6,225 nucleotides of DNA from Desulfobulbaceae bacterium UBA5123 (GTDB taxonomy: Bacteria; Desulfobacterota; Desulfobulbia; Desulfobulbales; UBA5123): assembly GCA_002415465.1 (NCBI GenBank), contig DHYT01000134.1, forward strand, positions 3,814 to 10,038, read 5' to 3'. The position numbers and the translations under genes are program-made. Below, piece by piece: positions 1-5,973 of the stretch (position 1 is the stretch's first letter; every line of letters begins with the position of its first letter). Under the pieces are notes generated by a model. The model saw nothing but the letters and a program-made list of their open reading frames with translations, had not been told where the DNA came from and searched no databases.

Positions 1-603
1 GCCGGCGGCGCCGAACTTGCTGTACGCCTTGACATTGAACGATGATTCGACGTGGGCCAGATAGGCGAGGTCTTCCGGCAGTCCCTGGTTGCGGAAGGTC
101 TGCTGGATGGTTTCAAGGTAGGCGCCGGACCGGATAAGGCCCTCGCGGAAGCGGTCTTTCTGGCCTTGCTGCATGCGGAGATTGTCGATGGCGGCCTGGA
201 AATCCTGCGCTTCGGCGTGGTCGCCGAACAGAGCGCGGACACGCTTTTCCTCGGAGGTCGCGGGTTGGCCACCCGTTGCCAGCCGGGTCAGGATGGCCTG
301 GTATTTTTGTTGCGCCTGCTTGCTGCGGTCCCGGTTGATCTTCATGGCGTCGGGTTCGCCTTCGTTAAGCAGATCGATCACCTCGTAGACAACGGCGAGA
401 TTCTTGCTGTCGTGGATGACGCCCTGGTTCAGCGAGTATCGGCTGTATATGTCCTCCCAGAAGGCGATGTTCGGTTTCAGGCAATCGTATGCGGGGAAGA
501 GTTCGTCGGCGGTGGCCGATGTTGCCAGGCTGAAAAGCAGGGCGGCGAGCAGGAACCCGGTCCCGGCAAGGGAGGTGAAGCGGTGCAGCCGTGTGGTGTT
601 CAT
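1..603 (-). CDS. mltD: Membrane-bound lytic murein transglycosylase D-like, 5' part (runs off left edge)
   Basis: The first 201 residues are present; the 3' end lies outside the window. The protein opens with a Sec signal peptide: basic MNTTRLHR, a hydrophobic core at about residues 11-27, and a signal peptidase I site after ATA (residues 30-32). Residues 35-165 form a helical, Q/R-rich region typical of the stretch before the SLT domain in MltD-type enzymes. The visible end reads LPEDLAYLAHVESSFNVKAY followed by SKFGAAG, the start of the lysozyme-like SLT fold, with the expected catalytic glutamate at E186 in the ESSF motif. The family cleaves the MurNAc-GlcNAc bond of peptidoglycan non-hydrolytically, giving 1,6-anhydromuropeptides in the periplasm. 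LysM repeats, usual at the C-terminus of MltD, would lie beyond the edge and cannot be checked. The ATG at 603 was chosen because it gives a clean signal peptide; its Shine-Dalgarno is poor. The gene is divergent from the Cache/CheD-like gene. MltD itself is likely; a related SLT-family member is possible. Confidence 0.88.
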   Translation of the reverse strand, partial: MNTTRLHRFTSLAGTGFLLAALLFSLATSATADELFPAYDCLKPNIAFWEDIYSRYSLNQGVIHDSKNLAVVYEVIDLLNEGEPDAMKINRDRSKQAQQKYQAILTRLATGGQPATSEEKRVRALFGDHAEAQDFQAAIDNLRMQQGQKDRFREGLIRSGAYLETIQQTFRNQGLPEDLAYLAHVESSFNVKAYSKFGAAG

Positions 604-703
604 GGTGTGTGTGTCTCAGTTGGAATCACTGCCGGAGTCTGGCCGAGGGGGGGCAAGGACGTCCGTCAGCCGGAAGCGGTGAGGATACCGCCGCCGGTTG
701 ATG

Positions 704-733
704 CTTAAATGTCAAAATCATGCTGCCCCTCAA
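704..733 (-). promoter_or_regulatory. Weak sigma70-like promoter candidate for mltD
   Basis: Read on the minus strand, TTGAGG (733-728) is followed after 18 bp by TTTAAG (709-704), each matching four of six consensus positions. A transcript would start about 95 nt before the mltD ATG. Other TTGACA/TTGACT hexamers nearby (715-710 and 766-761) have no good -10 at proper spacing, so which element is used, if any, is unclear. Confidence 0.2.
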
Positions 734-866
734 CAATAACCAACATCAATCCGGGGCAAAAGTCAAGAAAGTGCTGCAAGGGCGGCGCGCGGAGTTGGTC
801 GGCCGGGGTGCATTTGTAGACGAGCGGGGCGTTTCGTTTTGCTGGCCATTTTTTTGAGCGCGATGA

Positions 867-896
867 TTGTTAATTGGCGGTTTTTGCGTTTATCCT
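867..896 (+). promoter_or_regulatory. Distal sigma70-like promoter candidate for the Cache/CheD-like gene
   Basis: TTGTTA (867-872) and TATCCT (891-896) are separated by 18 bp; each matches four of six consensus bases. A start near 903 would give a leader of about 120 nt. It is a weaker candidate than the extended -10 site closer to the gene. Confidence 0.25.
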
Positions 897-969
897 GGCA
901 ACGGTGTTGGGTTGATGGCGGCTTGGGCGTCAGGCGGGCCGATGCGTAAAGCGCTTGCGTGTACGGTGG

Positions 970-1004
970 CGGTCAACTTAAAATCATCTGCAATAATCCA
1001 TTAT
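970..1004 (+). promoter_or_regulatory. Extended -10 promoter candidate with overlapping palindrome
   Basis: AATAAT at 992-997 matches TATAAT at five of six positions and carries the extended-10 TG at 989-990. The -35 is poor (CGGTCA, 970-975, 16-bp spacer), as is common for extended -10 promoters. Transcription would start near 1004, leaving a leader of about 18 nt that includes the GGAG Shine-Dalgarno at 1008-1011. The perfect palindrome ATAAT-CC-ATTAT (993-1004) overlaps the -10 and could be an operator half-site pair, though at 12 bp it may be chance. Confidence 0.4.
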
Positions 1005-1021
1005 GACGGAGCAGGGGGAGA

Positions 1022-2524
1022 ATGAAGGGCAGATCAGGGAAAATGCATTGTCGCAGTCTTGTCATGCTGTTGTGGGCGGGGGTATTGCTCTCATCCGCCG
1101 GGTGTAACGCCGTTTTCACGTCACGGGATGTTTCCGGCCTCGGCATCAGGCAGCAAACCTTTGCCGACCTCGCCGCGATCAAGAACGCCAAGCGCAAGGA
1201 AATCGAGCGTCATTTTCAGGAGATACGGGAGGTGGCGCGGGGCATTACCGATGATGCGGTCATGGTGCGCGGTTTCTTCTCCCTGCAGCGGGGGGCAAAC
1301 GGCGCGAGTCGGGAGTATGAGGTTGCCGAGCGGTACGCCACCGTTTACGGCGATTTTTATGACATCCTCTTTGTCGATGCCGGCGGCTATGTTTTTCATT
1401 CGGTCAAGAAAGAGCGGGATTACCACACCAGTCTCTTTGCCGCGCCCCTCGCCGGCAACCCCCTGGCAAAGGCATTGCAGCGGCCTGGCGACGAGCATTT
1501 CGTTGGGTTCAGCTATTATCAGCCCTCCGATGAGCCGGCGGCCTTTTTTACCGTTTCCGTGCAGGGGCAGGGGCGTCATCTGGGTTGGTTCGTTCTGCAG
1601 GTCGCCACCAACAGCACCAACCAGATTCTGGCCGACCGCGACACCATGGGGCGCACCGGCGAGGTTTATCTGGTCAACCAGGAAAGTTTGATGCTTTCCG
1701 ACTCACGTTTCATGGAAGACAGCACCATCCTCCGGCAGAAGGTGGATACGGTCGCGGTGCGGGAGGCTCTTCGCAGGAATTCCGGTGACAGCATCATCAC
1801 GGATTATCGGGGGGTAAGGGTTTTCAGTTCCTATGAAAGATTCGAGGTCCTCGGCGTTGCCTGGGTCATCATCGCCGAGATAGACGAGGATGAGGTTCTT
1901 ACGGAATGTTACAAAAGGCATAAGAATTTTCTCCAGGGCGAGATTCTCCGCTACCTTTCGCGAGCGTCGCGGCCCGTGGCGCGACCGCGACCTGAGGAAT
2001 TCCCACGGCAGCGCGTGGATATGAATGAGTTCGCCAGGGCGCAAGCCGGCAAGCTGCTCGTCACCAGCGGCGTGGCTAGCTGCACGGCGATAGCCATCTC
2101 TTATCCGGGCCGGTTCGGTTATCTGGCCCATATCTCGCCCACCGACGAAATATACCAGGACGGGGCCCTGACGAAATTGATCCTTGGCCGCCATTCCCAC
2201 AATTTTCTCGCCGCATTACTCGCAAAGATCGAGTTTTTCGAGGTCTATCCGGCAGAGCAGCGGCAGCTGCGGGTGGCGATCATCGCCCCGCACGGCCGCA
2301 GTTTCGGCAAGGCGGTGGACGCGGTGTTGGCCCACAACCTGGACCTTGCCAACATAACCTTTCTGTATGCCGCCGATGCCCAGCAGGGCGAGGTTGTCAT
2401 CGACGCGAGCGGTTCCCGTCTGGATGTGCGCTGGACGAAAGAAAATCAGGCATGGGCCGAAGACGGCCTCCAGCGTGAAAATCTCGCCGAAATACTGAAG
2501 AAGATTATTCGTTACGATGTCTGA
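1022..2524 (+). CDS. Putative lipoprotein with double-Cache sensor and C-terminal CheD-like deamidase domain
   Basis: The protein has 500 residues. The ATG at 1022 follows GGAG (1008-1011) with 10-nt spacing; ATG 1043 is a possible alternative. Residues 1-28 look like a lipoprotein signal: basic start, hydrophobic core 13-23, lipobox SAGC with C28 as lipidated residue. Residues about 40-293 resemble the periplasmic dCache_1 domain of chemoreceptors: a membrane-distal half containing DILFVDAGGYVFHSVKKERD (114-133) and LGWFVLQV (187-194), and a proximal half with RTGEVYLVNQ (211-220), SDSRF (226-230), DYRGV (261-265) and VAWVIIAEID (279-288). Such domains bind small metabolites. No membrane helix follows. 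Residues about 341-470 look like CheD: T348, C354 (GVASCTAIAI) and H370 (GYLAHISP) match the Thr-Cys-His set of CheD glutamine deamidases in order and spacing, with further similarity to the CNF1/YfiH-like fold. Known CheD acts in the cytoplasm on chemoreceptors; here the signal implies an extracytoplasmic enzyme. The substrate is unknown. The Cache call is firm, the CheD-like call moderate. Confidence 0.8.
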   Translation: MKGRSGKMHCRSLVMLLWAGVLLSSAGCNAVFTSRDVSGLGIRQQTFADLAAIKNAKRKEIERHFQEIREVARGITDDAVMVRGFFSLQRGANGASREYEVAERYATVYGDFYDILFVDAGGYVFHSVKKERDYHTSLFAAPLAGNPLAKALQRPGDEHFVGFSYYQPSDEPAAFFTVSVQGQGRHLGWFVLQVATNSTNQILADRDTMGRTGEVYLVNQESLMLSDSRFMEDSTILRQKVDTVAVREALRRNSGDSIITDYRGVRVFSSYERFEVLGVAWVIIAEIDEDEVLTECYKRHKNFLQGEILRYLSRASRPVARPRPEEFPRQRVDMNEFARAQAGKLLVTSGVASCTAIAISYPGRFGYLAHISPTDEIYQDGALTKLILGRHSHNFLAALLAKIEFFEVYPAEQRQLRVAIIAPHGRSFGKAVDAVLAHNLDLANITFLYAADAQQGEVVIDASGSRLDVRWTKENQAWAEDGLQRENLAEILKKIIRYDV

Positions 2525-2624
2525 GGGGGGATGGGGGCATGCAGCCCTGCCGCGCCGATGGATGGCGGGGCAAATTTTTGCGCGCGGGCGGTCAGGGGGA
2601 AAACAGCCCTGGATGCGCCTGGCC

Positions 2625-2648
2625 AAACCGGGTAACCTGTGCCGGTTT
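2625..2648 (+). terminator. Hairpin, possible weak terminator after the Cache/CheD-like gene
   Basis: AAACCGG (2625-2631) and CCGGTTT (2642-2648) form a perfect 7-bp stem with a 10-nt loop, followed by only one further T and then CCC. It lies about 100 bp after the stop codon and 44 bp before the transporter start. The short T tract makes it a poor intrinsic terminator; a transcript-stabilising or attenuating hairpin is equally possible. Confidence 0.3.
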
Positions 2649-2692
2649 TCCCATGCAGGCAACCCGTTTCCCTCAGCCGCCGGATACCCGCC

Positions 2693-3562
2693 ATGAGCTG
2701 GCTTGTTCTTTCCCTCTGTTCCGCCTTCTGTCTCGCCACCGCCGACACCGTTACCAAGCGCTACCTCTCGGCTTGCCGGGCCGGGGAGATGACCATCATC
2801 CGCTTCGGTTCCATCGGCGTGCTGCTTCTCCCGTTGTGGTTCGTGGAGCCGTGGCCGAAGCTGCCGCAGGTGTTCTGGGGGTTGCTGGTGATCGCCGTTC
2901 CCATTGAGATCCTCGCCATGTGGCTGTACATGAAGGCCATCCGCGTCTCCCCCCTCTCGCACACCCTGCCGTATCTCGCCTTTACCCCGGTCTTCAATAT
3001 CCTCACCGGCTATCTGGGCCTTGGCGAAACCGTGAGCCCGGCCGGCCTTGCCGGCATCCTGCTGGTGGTGAGCGGCGCCTGGCTGTTGAATCAGGGGAAG
3101 AGCGCCGGCGGGGCGGGCAACCTGCTGACCCCTTTCAGGGCCATCGTCAGGGAAGAGGGGTCGCGGCTGATGCTGATCACCGCCGCGCTCTACAGCGTCA
3201 ATTCCGTGCTGGGCAAGGCGATGCTCGCGTATGCGCCGCCACTTTTCCTGGGGTCGTTCTATTTTCTTTTGATCGGCGTTGTCGCCTGGTTCACTTTCGC
3301 CCGCAAGGGAGACGGCAGTTGGCAGTCGATCTGCAGACACCCGTGGGCGATCCTTTTTGTCGGCATCTTCATGGCCGCCATGGTCCTCACCCATTTCTAC
3401 GCCGTGATCCTGGTCGAGGTCGCCTATATGGTCGCGGTCAAGCGCACCAGCCTGCTGTTCGGCATCCTGTATGGCGCCTGGCTGTTCAACGAGAAGGGGT
3501 TGGCGCGCCATCTCGTCGCCGGGGCATTGATGGTCGCCGGGGTGTTTCTGATTGCCGGGTGA
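2693..3562 (+). CDS. EamA/DMT-superfamily inner-membrane transporter
   Basis: The protein has 289 residues from ATG 2693, the usual length for ten-helix drug/metabolite transporters. Two EamA repeats are visible. Repeat one spans about residues 2-133, ending in LSHTLPYLAFTPVFNIL (88-104), the E112 of GLGETVS, and a glycine-rich last helix (117-133). Repeat two spans about 156-289, with AVKRTSLLFGILYGAW (248-263), NEKG (266-269) and a final helix to the C-terminus. Hydrophobic segments fall near 3-20, 35-51, 57-80, 89-108, 115-133, 157-172, 184-202, 219-238, 241-263 and 270-288. The polar link KSAGGAGNL (136-144) joins the repeats. An in-frame GTG at 2639 would add an arginine-rich, proline-rich 18-residue leader lacking membrane character, so ATG 2693 was preferred, although no clear Shine-Dalgarno precedes it. 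The family exports or imports amino acids, nucleosides, drugs or other small metabolites; nothing here fixes the substrate. Confidence 0.88.
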   Translation: MSWLVLSLCSAFCLATADTVTKRYLSACRAGEMTIIRFGSIGVLLLPLWFVEPWPKLPQVFWGLLVIAVPIEILAMWLYMKAIRVSPLSHTLPYLAFTPVFNILTGYLGLGETVSPAGLAGILLVVSGAWLLNQGKSAGGAGNLLTPFRAIVREEGSRLMLITAALYSVNSVLGKAMLAYAPPLFLGSFYFLLIGVVAWFTFARKGDGSWQSICRHPWAILFVGIFMAAMVLTHFYAVILVEVAYMVAVKRTSLLFGILYGAWLFNEKGLARHLVAGALMVAGVFLIAG

Positions 3563-3733
3563 GAAGAGGGGAGCCGTTTGGGCGACGGGAATTGGCAACC
3601 TGTACTTCCGGCTTTCAATCATGTGCGAATCTGGTATGTTATGCGGTATCCGGTTGGGCGTGCCTGGCGTTGCGGCGAGGCCGCGCACGCGGCGACGTTC
3701 TCATCAATACTTGTGTACCCAGGAATCAACAAC
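3563..3733 (+). other. Intergenic region before plsC with GC-rich alternative hairpins
   Basis: This 171-bp gap could be read as an N-terminal extension of the acyltransferase from TTG 3578 or ATG 3641, but that peptide has no family similarity and no Shine-Dalgarno. It contains two mutually exclusive hairpins: GCGGC/GCCGC (3672-3676 with 3680-3684) and GCCGCG/CGCGGC (3680-3685 with 3688-3693). Neither is followed by a T tract, so they are not intrinsic terminators. Confidence 0.4.
3613..3640 (+). promoter_or_regulatory. Extended -10 promoter candidate for plsC
   Basis: TGG-TATGTT (TG at 3632-3633, hexamer 3635-3640) is an extended -10 with four of six hexamer matches. TTTCAA (3613-3618) is a weak -35 at 16 bp. 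A start near 3647 would give a leader of about 87 nt containing the GC-rich hairpins at 3672-3693. Confidence 0.3.
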
Positions 3734-4477
3734 ATGCATGTCGGACATCTGTTGCGGGGAGTGGTCCTTCTGGTTCTGGCCCCCGTGCTGACCATTATCA
3801 CCAGTATCGCCGGGCTGGCGGGAACCATGCTCTTCGGCATGTCATCCTCGGCGGCCCAGCGTTTTCCGCGCCTCTGGGCGAAGATACTCCTCGCCGTGAG
3901 CGGTGCTGCCGTCATCATCAAGGGGGGCGGGTCGCTCAAGAACGGCAACCCCTATATCTTTGCCGGCAACCATCAGAGTCAGTTTGATATCTTTGCGCTC
4001 CAGGGGTGCCTGGGCCATGATTTTCGCTGGCTGGCCAAGAAGGAGTTGTTTGATGTGCCGGTGTTCGGCGCGGCCATGCGGCGGGTGGGCTATATCCCGG
4101 TGGACCGTTCGCACAGCCGGGCGGCGGTGAAGAGCCTCGACGAGGCGGCGCAGCGGATCGCGGCCGGCACCTCGGTGATCATCTTTCCGGAAGGCACCCG
4201 AAGCGCCGACGGCGAACTGCTGCCGTTCAAATCCGGGGCCATGGTGCTGGCGATCAAGGCGGGGGTGCCGGTGGTGCCCCTGGCCATTGTCGGCACCCAC
4301 GCCATCCTGCCGAAAGGGAGATTGCTGGCCAAGCCCGGCAAGGTGGTGATCCGTCTCGGCGAGCCCATCGAGACCAGCGGCTACAAGGTCAGTCAGAAGC
4401 ACGAACTGGCCGAGCGGTTGCAGGCGGCGGTGGCGGCCTTGATCGCCGAGGAGAGAGGCGGGGGCGCGGGGGCGTAG
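3734..4477 (+). CDS. plsC: 1-acyl-sn-glycerol-3-phosphate acyltransferase (PlsC family)
   Basis: The 247-residue length is typical of PlsC. The start ATG 3734 is preceded by AGGA (3721-3724) at nine bases and opens directly on a hydrophobic segment (residues 6-35) that anchors the enzyme in the inner membrane. All four acyltransferase blocks are visible: motif I NHQSQFD with the catalytic H80 and D85 (HX4D), motif II around GYIPVDRS (119-126), motif III FPEGTRS (151-157) binding the glycerol-phosphate, and motif IV VPLAIVG (181-187). The enzyme transfers an acyl chain from acyl-ACP or acyl-CoA to the sn-2 position of lysophosphatidic acid to give phosphatidic acid, the precursor of membrane phospholipids. 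It follows the DMT transporter on the same strand with a 171-bp gap and its own promoter candidate, and converges on ldcA with only 5 bp between stop codons. A PlsC paralogue acting on another lyso-lipid cannot be excluded. Confidence 0.93.
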   Translation: MHVGHLLRGVVLLVLAPVLTIITSIAGLAGTMLFGMSSSAAQRFPRLWAKILLAVSGAAVIIKGGGSLKNGNPYIFAGNHQSQFDIFALQGCLGHDFRWLAKKELFDVPVFGAAMRRVGYIPVDRSHSRAAVKSLDEAAQRIAAGTSVIIFPEGTRSADGELLPFKSGAMVLAIKAGVPVVPLAIVGTHAILPKGRLLAKPGKVVIRLGEPIETSGYKVSQKHELAERLQAAVAALIAEERGGGAGA

Positions 4478-4482
4478 GCAGG

Positions 4483-5409
4483 TCAGGCCGGGTCGGCGGT
4501 GCAGAGGGCGTTATACTGCAGACGGCCGTGGCCTGAGTCCATCTCGGCGGCAAGCCCCACCGGCAGGGTGAGGTTGTGTTTGCCGTGCCCCACCGGGAAG
4601 TTGCCCCAGGCCGGGATCTTGCCGCCGGTCAGTTCCAGGGCGCGTCGCCAGATCGCCTCGGTGTCGCCGCATTCGGTAAATTCCCCCAGCAGCAGGCCTG
4701 CGATCTCCGCAAGCTTCCCGGCCGCCGCCAGATGGGTGAGCATCCTGTCCACCCGGTAGGGCGCCTCCCCCACATCCTCAAGGAAAAGAATCGACTGACG
4801 CCAGTCGGGCTCGTACGGGGTGCCCACCAGATGACAGAGGTTGGTCAGGTTGCCGCCCAGTAGCCGTCCCTTGGCGTTGCCGTCGGCAAGGATCTCCAGC
4901 CGCTCCGGCCGGATCGGCTCCGGGGGGCGCGGGCTGGCAATGGTGTCGAACAGGCGGGTGAGCGAGTCGTGTTCGCAGGTGGCGAGGGTGGAGACGGTGG
5001 GGCCGTGAAAGGTGACCAGGTCGGCGTCCTTGCCCACCGCGCAGAGCAGAACGGTGATATCGCTGAATCCCACCAGGATCTTGGGATGGGCGCGGATCAG
5101 GTCCATGTCGAGATGGGCGGCGATCCTGAGCGAGCCGTAGCCGCCCCGGGCGGCGAAGAGGGCCTTGATCTCCGGATCGGCCCAGAGGGTGTTGAACTCC
5201 TCGGCCCGGCGGGCGTCCCCGCCGGCCAGATACCCTTCCCGGCGCTCTATGTCGCGTTCGAATCTGACCTCAAACCCCATCTCCCGGATCAAGCGGACAC
5301 CGGCGGCAAACCGCTCCTGGTCGCGGATGGGGCCAGCCGGGGCGATGATGCCGATGGTGTCGCCGCGTTGCAGGCGGGGGGGCAGGATGTTACGCGTTGT
5401 GGCGTTCAT
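4483..5409 (-). CDS. ldcA: Murein tetrapeptide LD-carboxypeptidase (peptidase family S66)
   Basis: The protein has 308 residues, the normal S66 length, and no signal peptide, so it is cytoplasmic. The N-terminal half starts with LQRGDTIGIIAPAGP (13-27) and contains ALFAARGGYGSLR (83-95) and GFSD (114-117), which carries the nucleophile S116. The C-terminal half supplies the other catalytic residues: E211 in LEDVGEAPYRVDRM (210-223) and H275 in GHGKHNLTLPVG (274-285). The Ser-Glu-His arrangement and spacing match characterised LdcA. The enzyme removes the terminal D-Ala from the L-Lys/meso-DAP-D-Ala bond of recycled murein tetrapeptides, giving tripeptides that re-enter peptidoglycan synthesis. 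Its start overlaps the end of coaX by 20 bp (5390-5409), suggesting translational coupling in one operon. Microcin-C resistance MccF proteins belong to the same family, but the recycling enzyme is the likelier role. Confidence 0.93.
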   Translation of the reverse strand: MNATTRNILPPRLQRGDTIGIIAPAGPIRDQERFAAGVRLIREMGFEVRFERDIERREGYLAGGDARRAEEFNTLWADPEIKALFAARGGYGSLRIAAHLDMDLIRAHPKILVGFSDITVLLCAVGKDADLVTFHGPTVSTLATCEHDSLTRLFDTIASPRPPEPIRPERLEILADGNAKGRLLGGNLTNLCHLVGTPYEPDWRQSILFLEDVGEAPYRVDRMLTHLAAAGKLAEIAGLLLGEFTECGDTEAIWRRALELTGGKIPAWGNFPVGHGKHNLTLPVGLAAEMDSGHGRLQYNALCTADPA

Positions 5410-5634
5410 GGATCAGTCGCAATCCTTCCAGGGTGAGCATCGGTTCCACCCCTTCGATGCACGGGGCGTGCGGGGCGATCAGGCCGGCCATGCCGCCGGT
5501 GGCGATCACCTTGACGGCGGCCGGGGCCATCTCTTCCTTGAGGCGGGCGGCCATCCCTTCCACCACGCCGCCGTATCCCAAGGGGGGGCCGGGTTTGATC
5601 GCCGTGGGGGGGTTTGTGGGGGGGGGCTTTTCCT
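5390..5634 (-). CDS. coaX: Type III pantothenate kinase, C-terminal fragment (5' part lost at assembly junction)
   Basis: About the last 80 residues of a protein normally near 255-260 residues are present. Diagnostic blocks are PTAIKPG..LGYGGVVEGMAARL, the VKVIATGG strand-loop and the closing EPMLTLEGLRLIHER, all standard for the C-terminal ASKHA-fold half of CoaX. The enzyme phosphorylates pantothenate with ATP in the first step of coenzyme A synthesis, in the cytoplasm, and is not feedback-inhibited like CoaA. The gene ends with TAA at 5392-5390 inside the start of ldcA. Beyond about 5585 the sequence is unreliable: family positions normally Thr, Ala/Ser or Tyr read as proline (IKPGPPLGYGG, PPPTNPP), which fits false C runs on this strand. 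The open frame into the acyl-CoA dehydrogenase upstream is not a real fusion. Confidence 0.85.
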
Positions 5635-5657
5635 GGGGGGGGGGGGGGGCCCCCCCC
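5582..5657. other. Homopolymer-rich assembly junction between unrelated sequences
   Basis: G runs lengthen toward the junction on the plus strand: seven at 5582-5588, seven at 5606-5612, nine at 5618-5626 and fifteen at 5635-5649, then abruptly eight C at 5650-5657. Left of it lies the CoaX C-terminus; right of it lies an acyl-CoA dehydrogenase N-terminus in the same frame. Progressive G replacement on the plus strand to the left, and on the minus strand to the right, is what two read ends decaying into poly-G from opposite directions would leave. I treat this as a chimeric join, not as a biological element. Confidence 0.85.
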
Positions 5658-5953
5658 GGCCGGTCGGCGATCCAGTGCGCGGCGACCGGCGCGTTGGCGG
5701 CGAGCAGCTCCTCGCTCAGCACGAGGCGCTCGAGCGTGCTGCGCTCCCCGCCGCCGTACCGCCGCGGCCAGGTCATGCCGAGCCAGCCACGCGCACCCAG
5801 GCGCCGCGAGAACGCAGGGTCGTAGTGCGTGGCGAAATCGCCACCCCCTCGCCACTTGCCCGCGGCGCGTTCCTCCTCGAGGAAAGCGCGCACTTCGCGC
5901 CGCAGGGCCTCGGCCTGCGGCGGCAGCGCGAAGATCGGGAAGCGAAAGCGCAT
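5658..5953 (-). CDS. Acyl-CoA dehydrogenase, N-terminal fragment (truncated at junction)
   Basis: About 98 residues of a protein normally near 380-400 are present. The opening LPPQAEALRREVRAFLEEE (10-28) and the block LGARGWLGMTWPRRYGG (52-68) followed by ERLVLSEELLAANAP (75-89) are the standard all-alpha N-terminal domain of flavin-dependent acyl-CoA dehydrogenases, which oxidise acyl-CoA thioesters to enoyl-CoA and pass electrons to ETF. The FAD-binding middle domain and the C-terminal domain with the catalytic base are missing, so the substrate class cannot be assigned. The reading decays after HWIADR, where the family usually continues with a Q and G-P-rich stretch; the window instead reads PGGAPPPP. 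The start ATG 5953 is preceded by purine-rich GGAAAG and GAGG. It lies 20 bp after the molybdopterin-subunit gene, probably in the same operon. Confidence 0.82.
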
Positions 5954-5973
5954 GGCCTCGATCTTTCCGCGGC

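Larger units (their letters stand above)
604..1021. other. 418-bp divergent intergenic region
   Basis: This stretch separates the divergent mltD-like and Cache/CheD-like genes and must hold the promoters of both. It is more AT-rich and repeat-poor than the flanking genes, and I see no convincing coding frame or RNA gene. Visible elements are an extended -10 candidate and a small palindrome just before the plus-strand gene (970-1004), a second plus-strand promoter-like pair (867-896), TTGA-type hexamers facing mltD (704-766), and a T7 run at 849-855. Confidence 0.6.

Noticed and set aside
52..708. 218-residue plus-strand open frame at the left end
   Set aside because: The opposite strand encodes a signal peptide and the SLT catalytic motif of a lytic transglycosylase; this frame is its shadow.
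823..855. Possible terminator: a wobble-rich hairpin (823-843) before a T7 run
   Set aside because: The stem depends on four consecutive G-U pairs and no plus-strand gene precedes it.
2216..3688. 490-residue minus-strand open frame
   Set aside because: It lies antisense to the Cache/CheD-like and EamA genes, is unusually rich in H, Q, G, R and D without any domain, and is typical of antisense reading in GC-rich coding DNA.
2920..3987. 355-residue plus-strand open frame across the transporter and plsC
   Set aside because: It is arginine-rich with no recognisable motif, while the overlapping frames encode clear EamA and PlsC proteins.
5618..5657. G-tract suggestive of a G-quadruplex or a recombination site
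   Set aside because: The tract coincides with replacement of conserved codons in two unrelated genes, so base-calling error is the simpler explanation.
5390..5953. 187-residue open frame that looks like an acyl-CoA dehydrogenase-CoaX fusion
   Set aside because: The linker is entirely G/C homopolymer translated as proline/glycine, and both halves lose family-conserved residues only near the join; it is best explained as an assembly artefact that happens to stay in frame.
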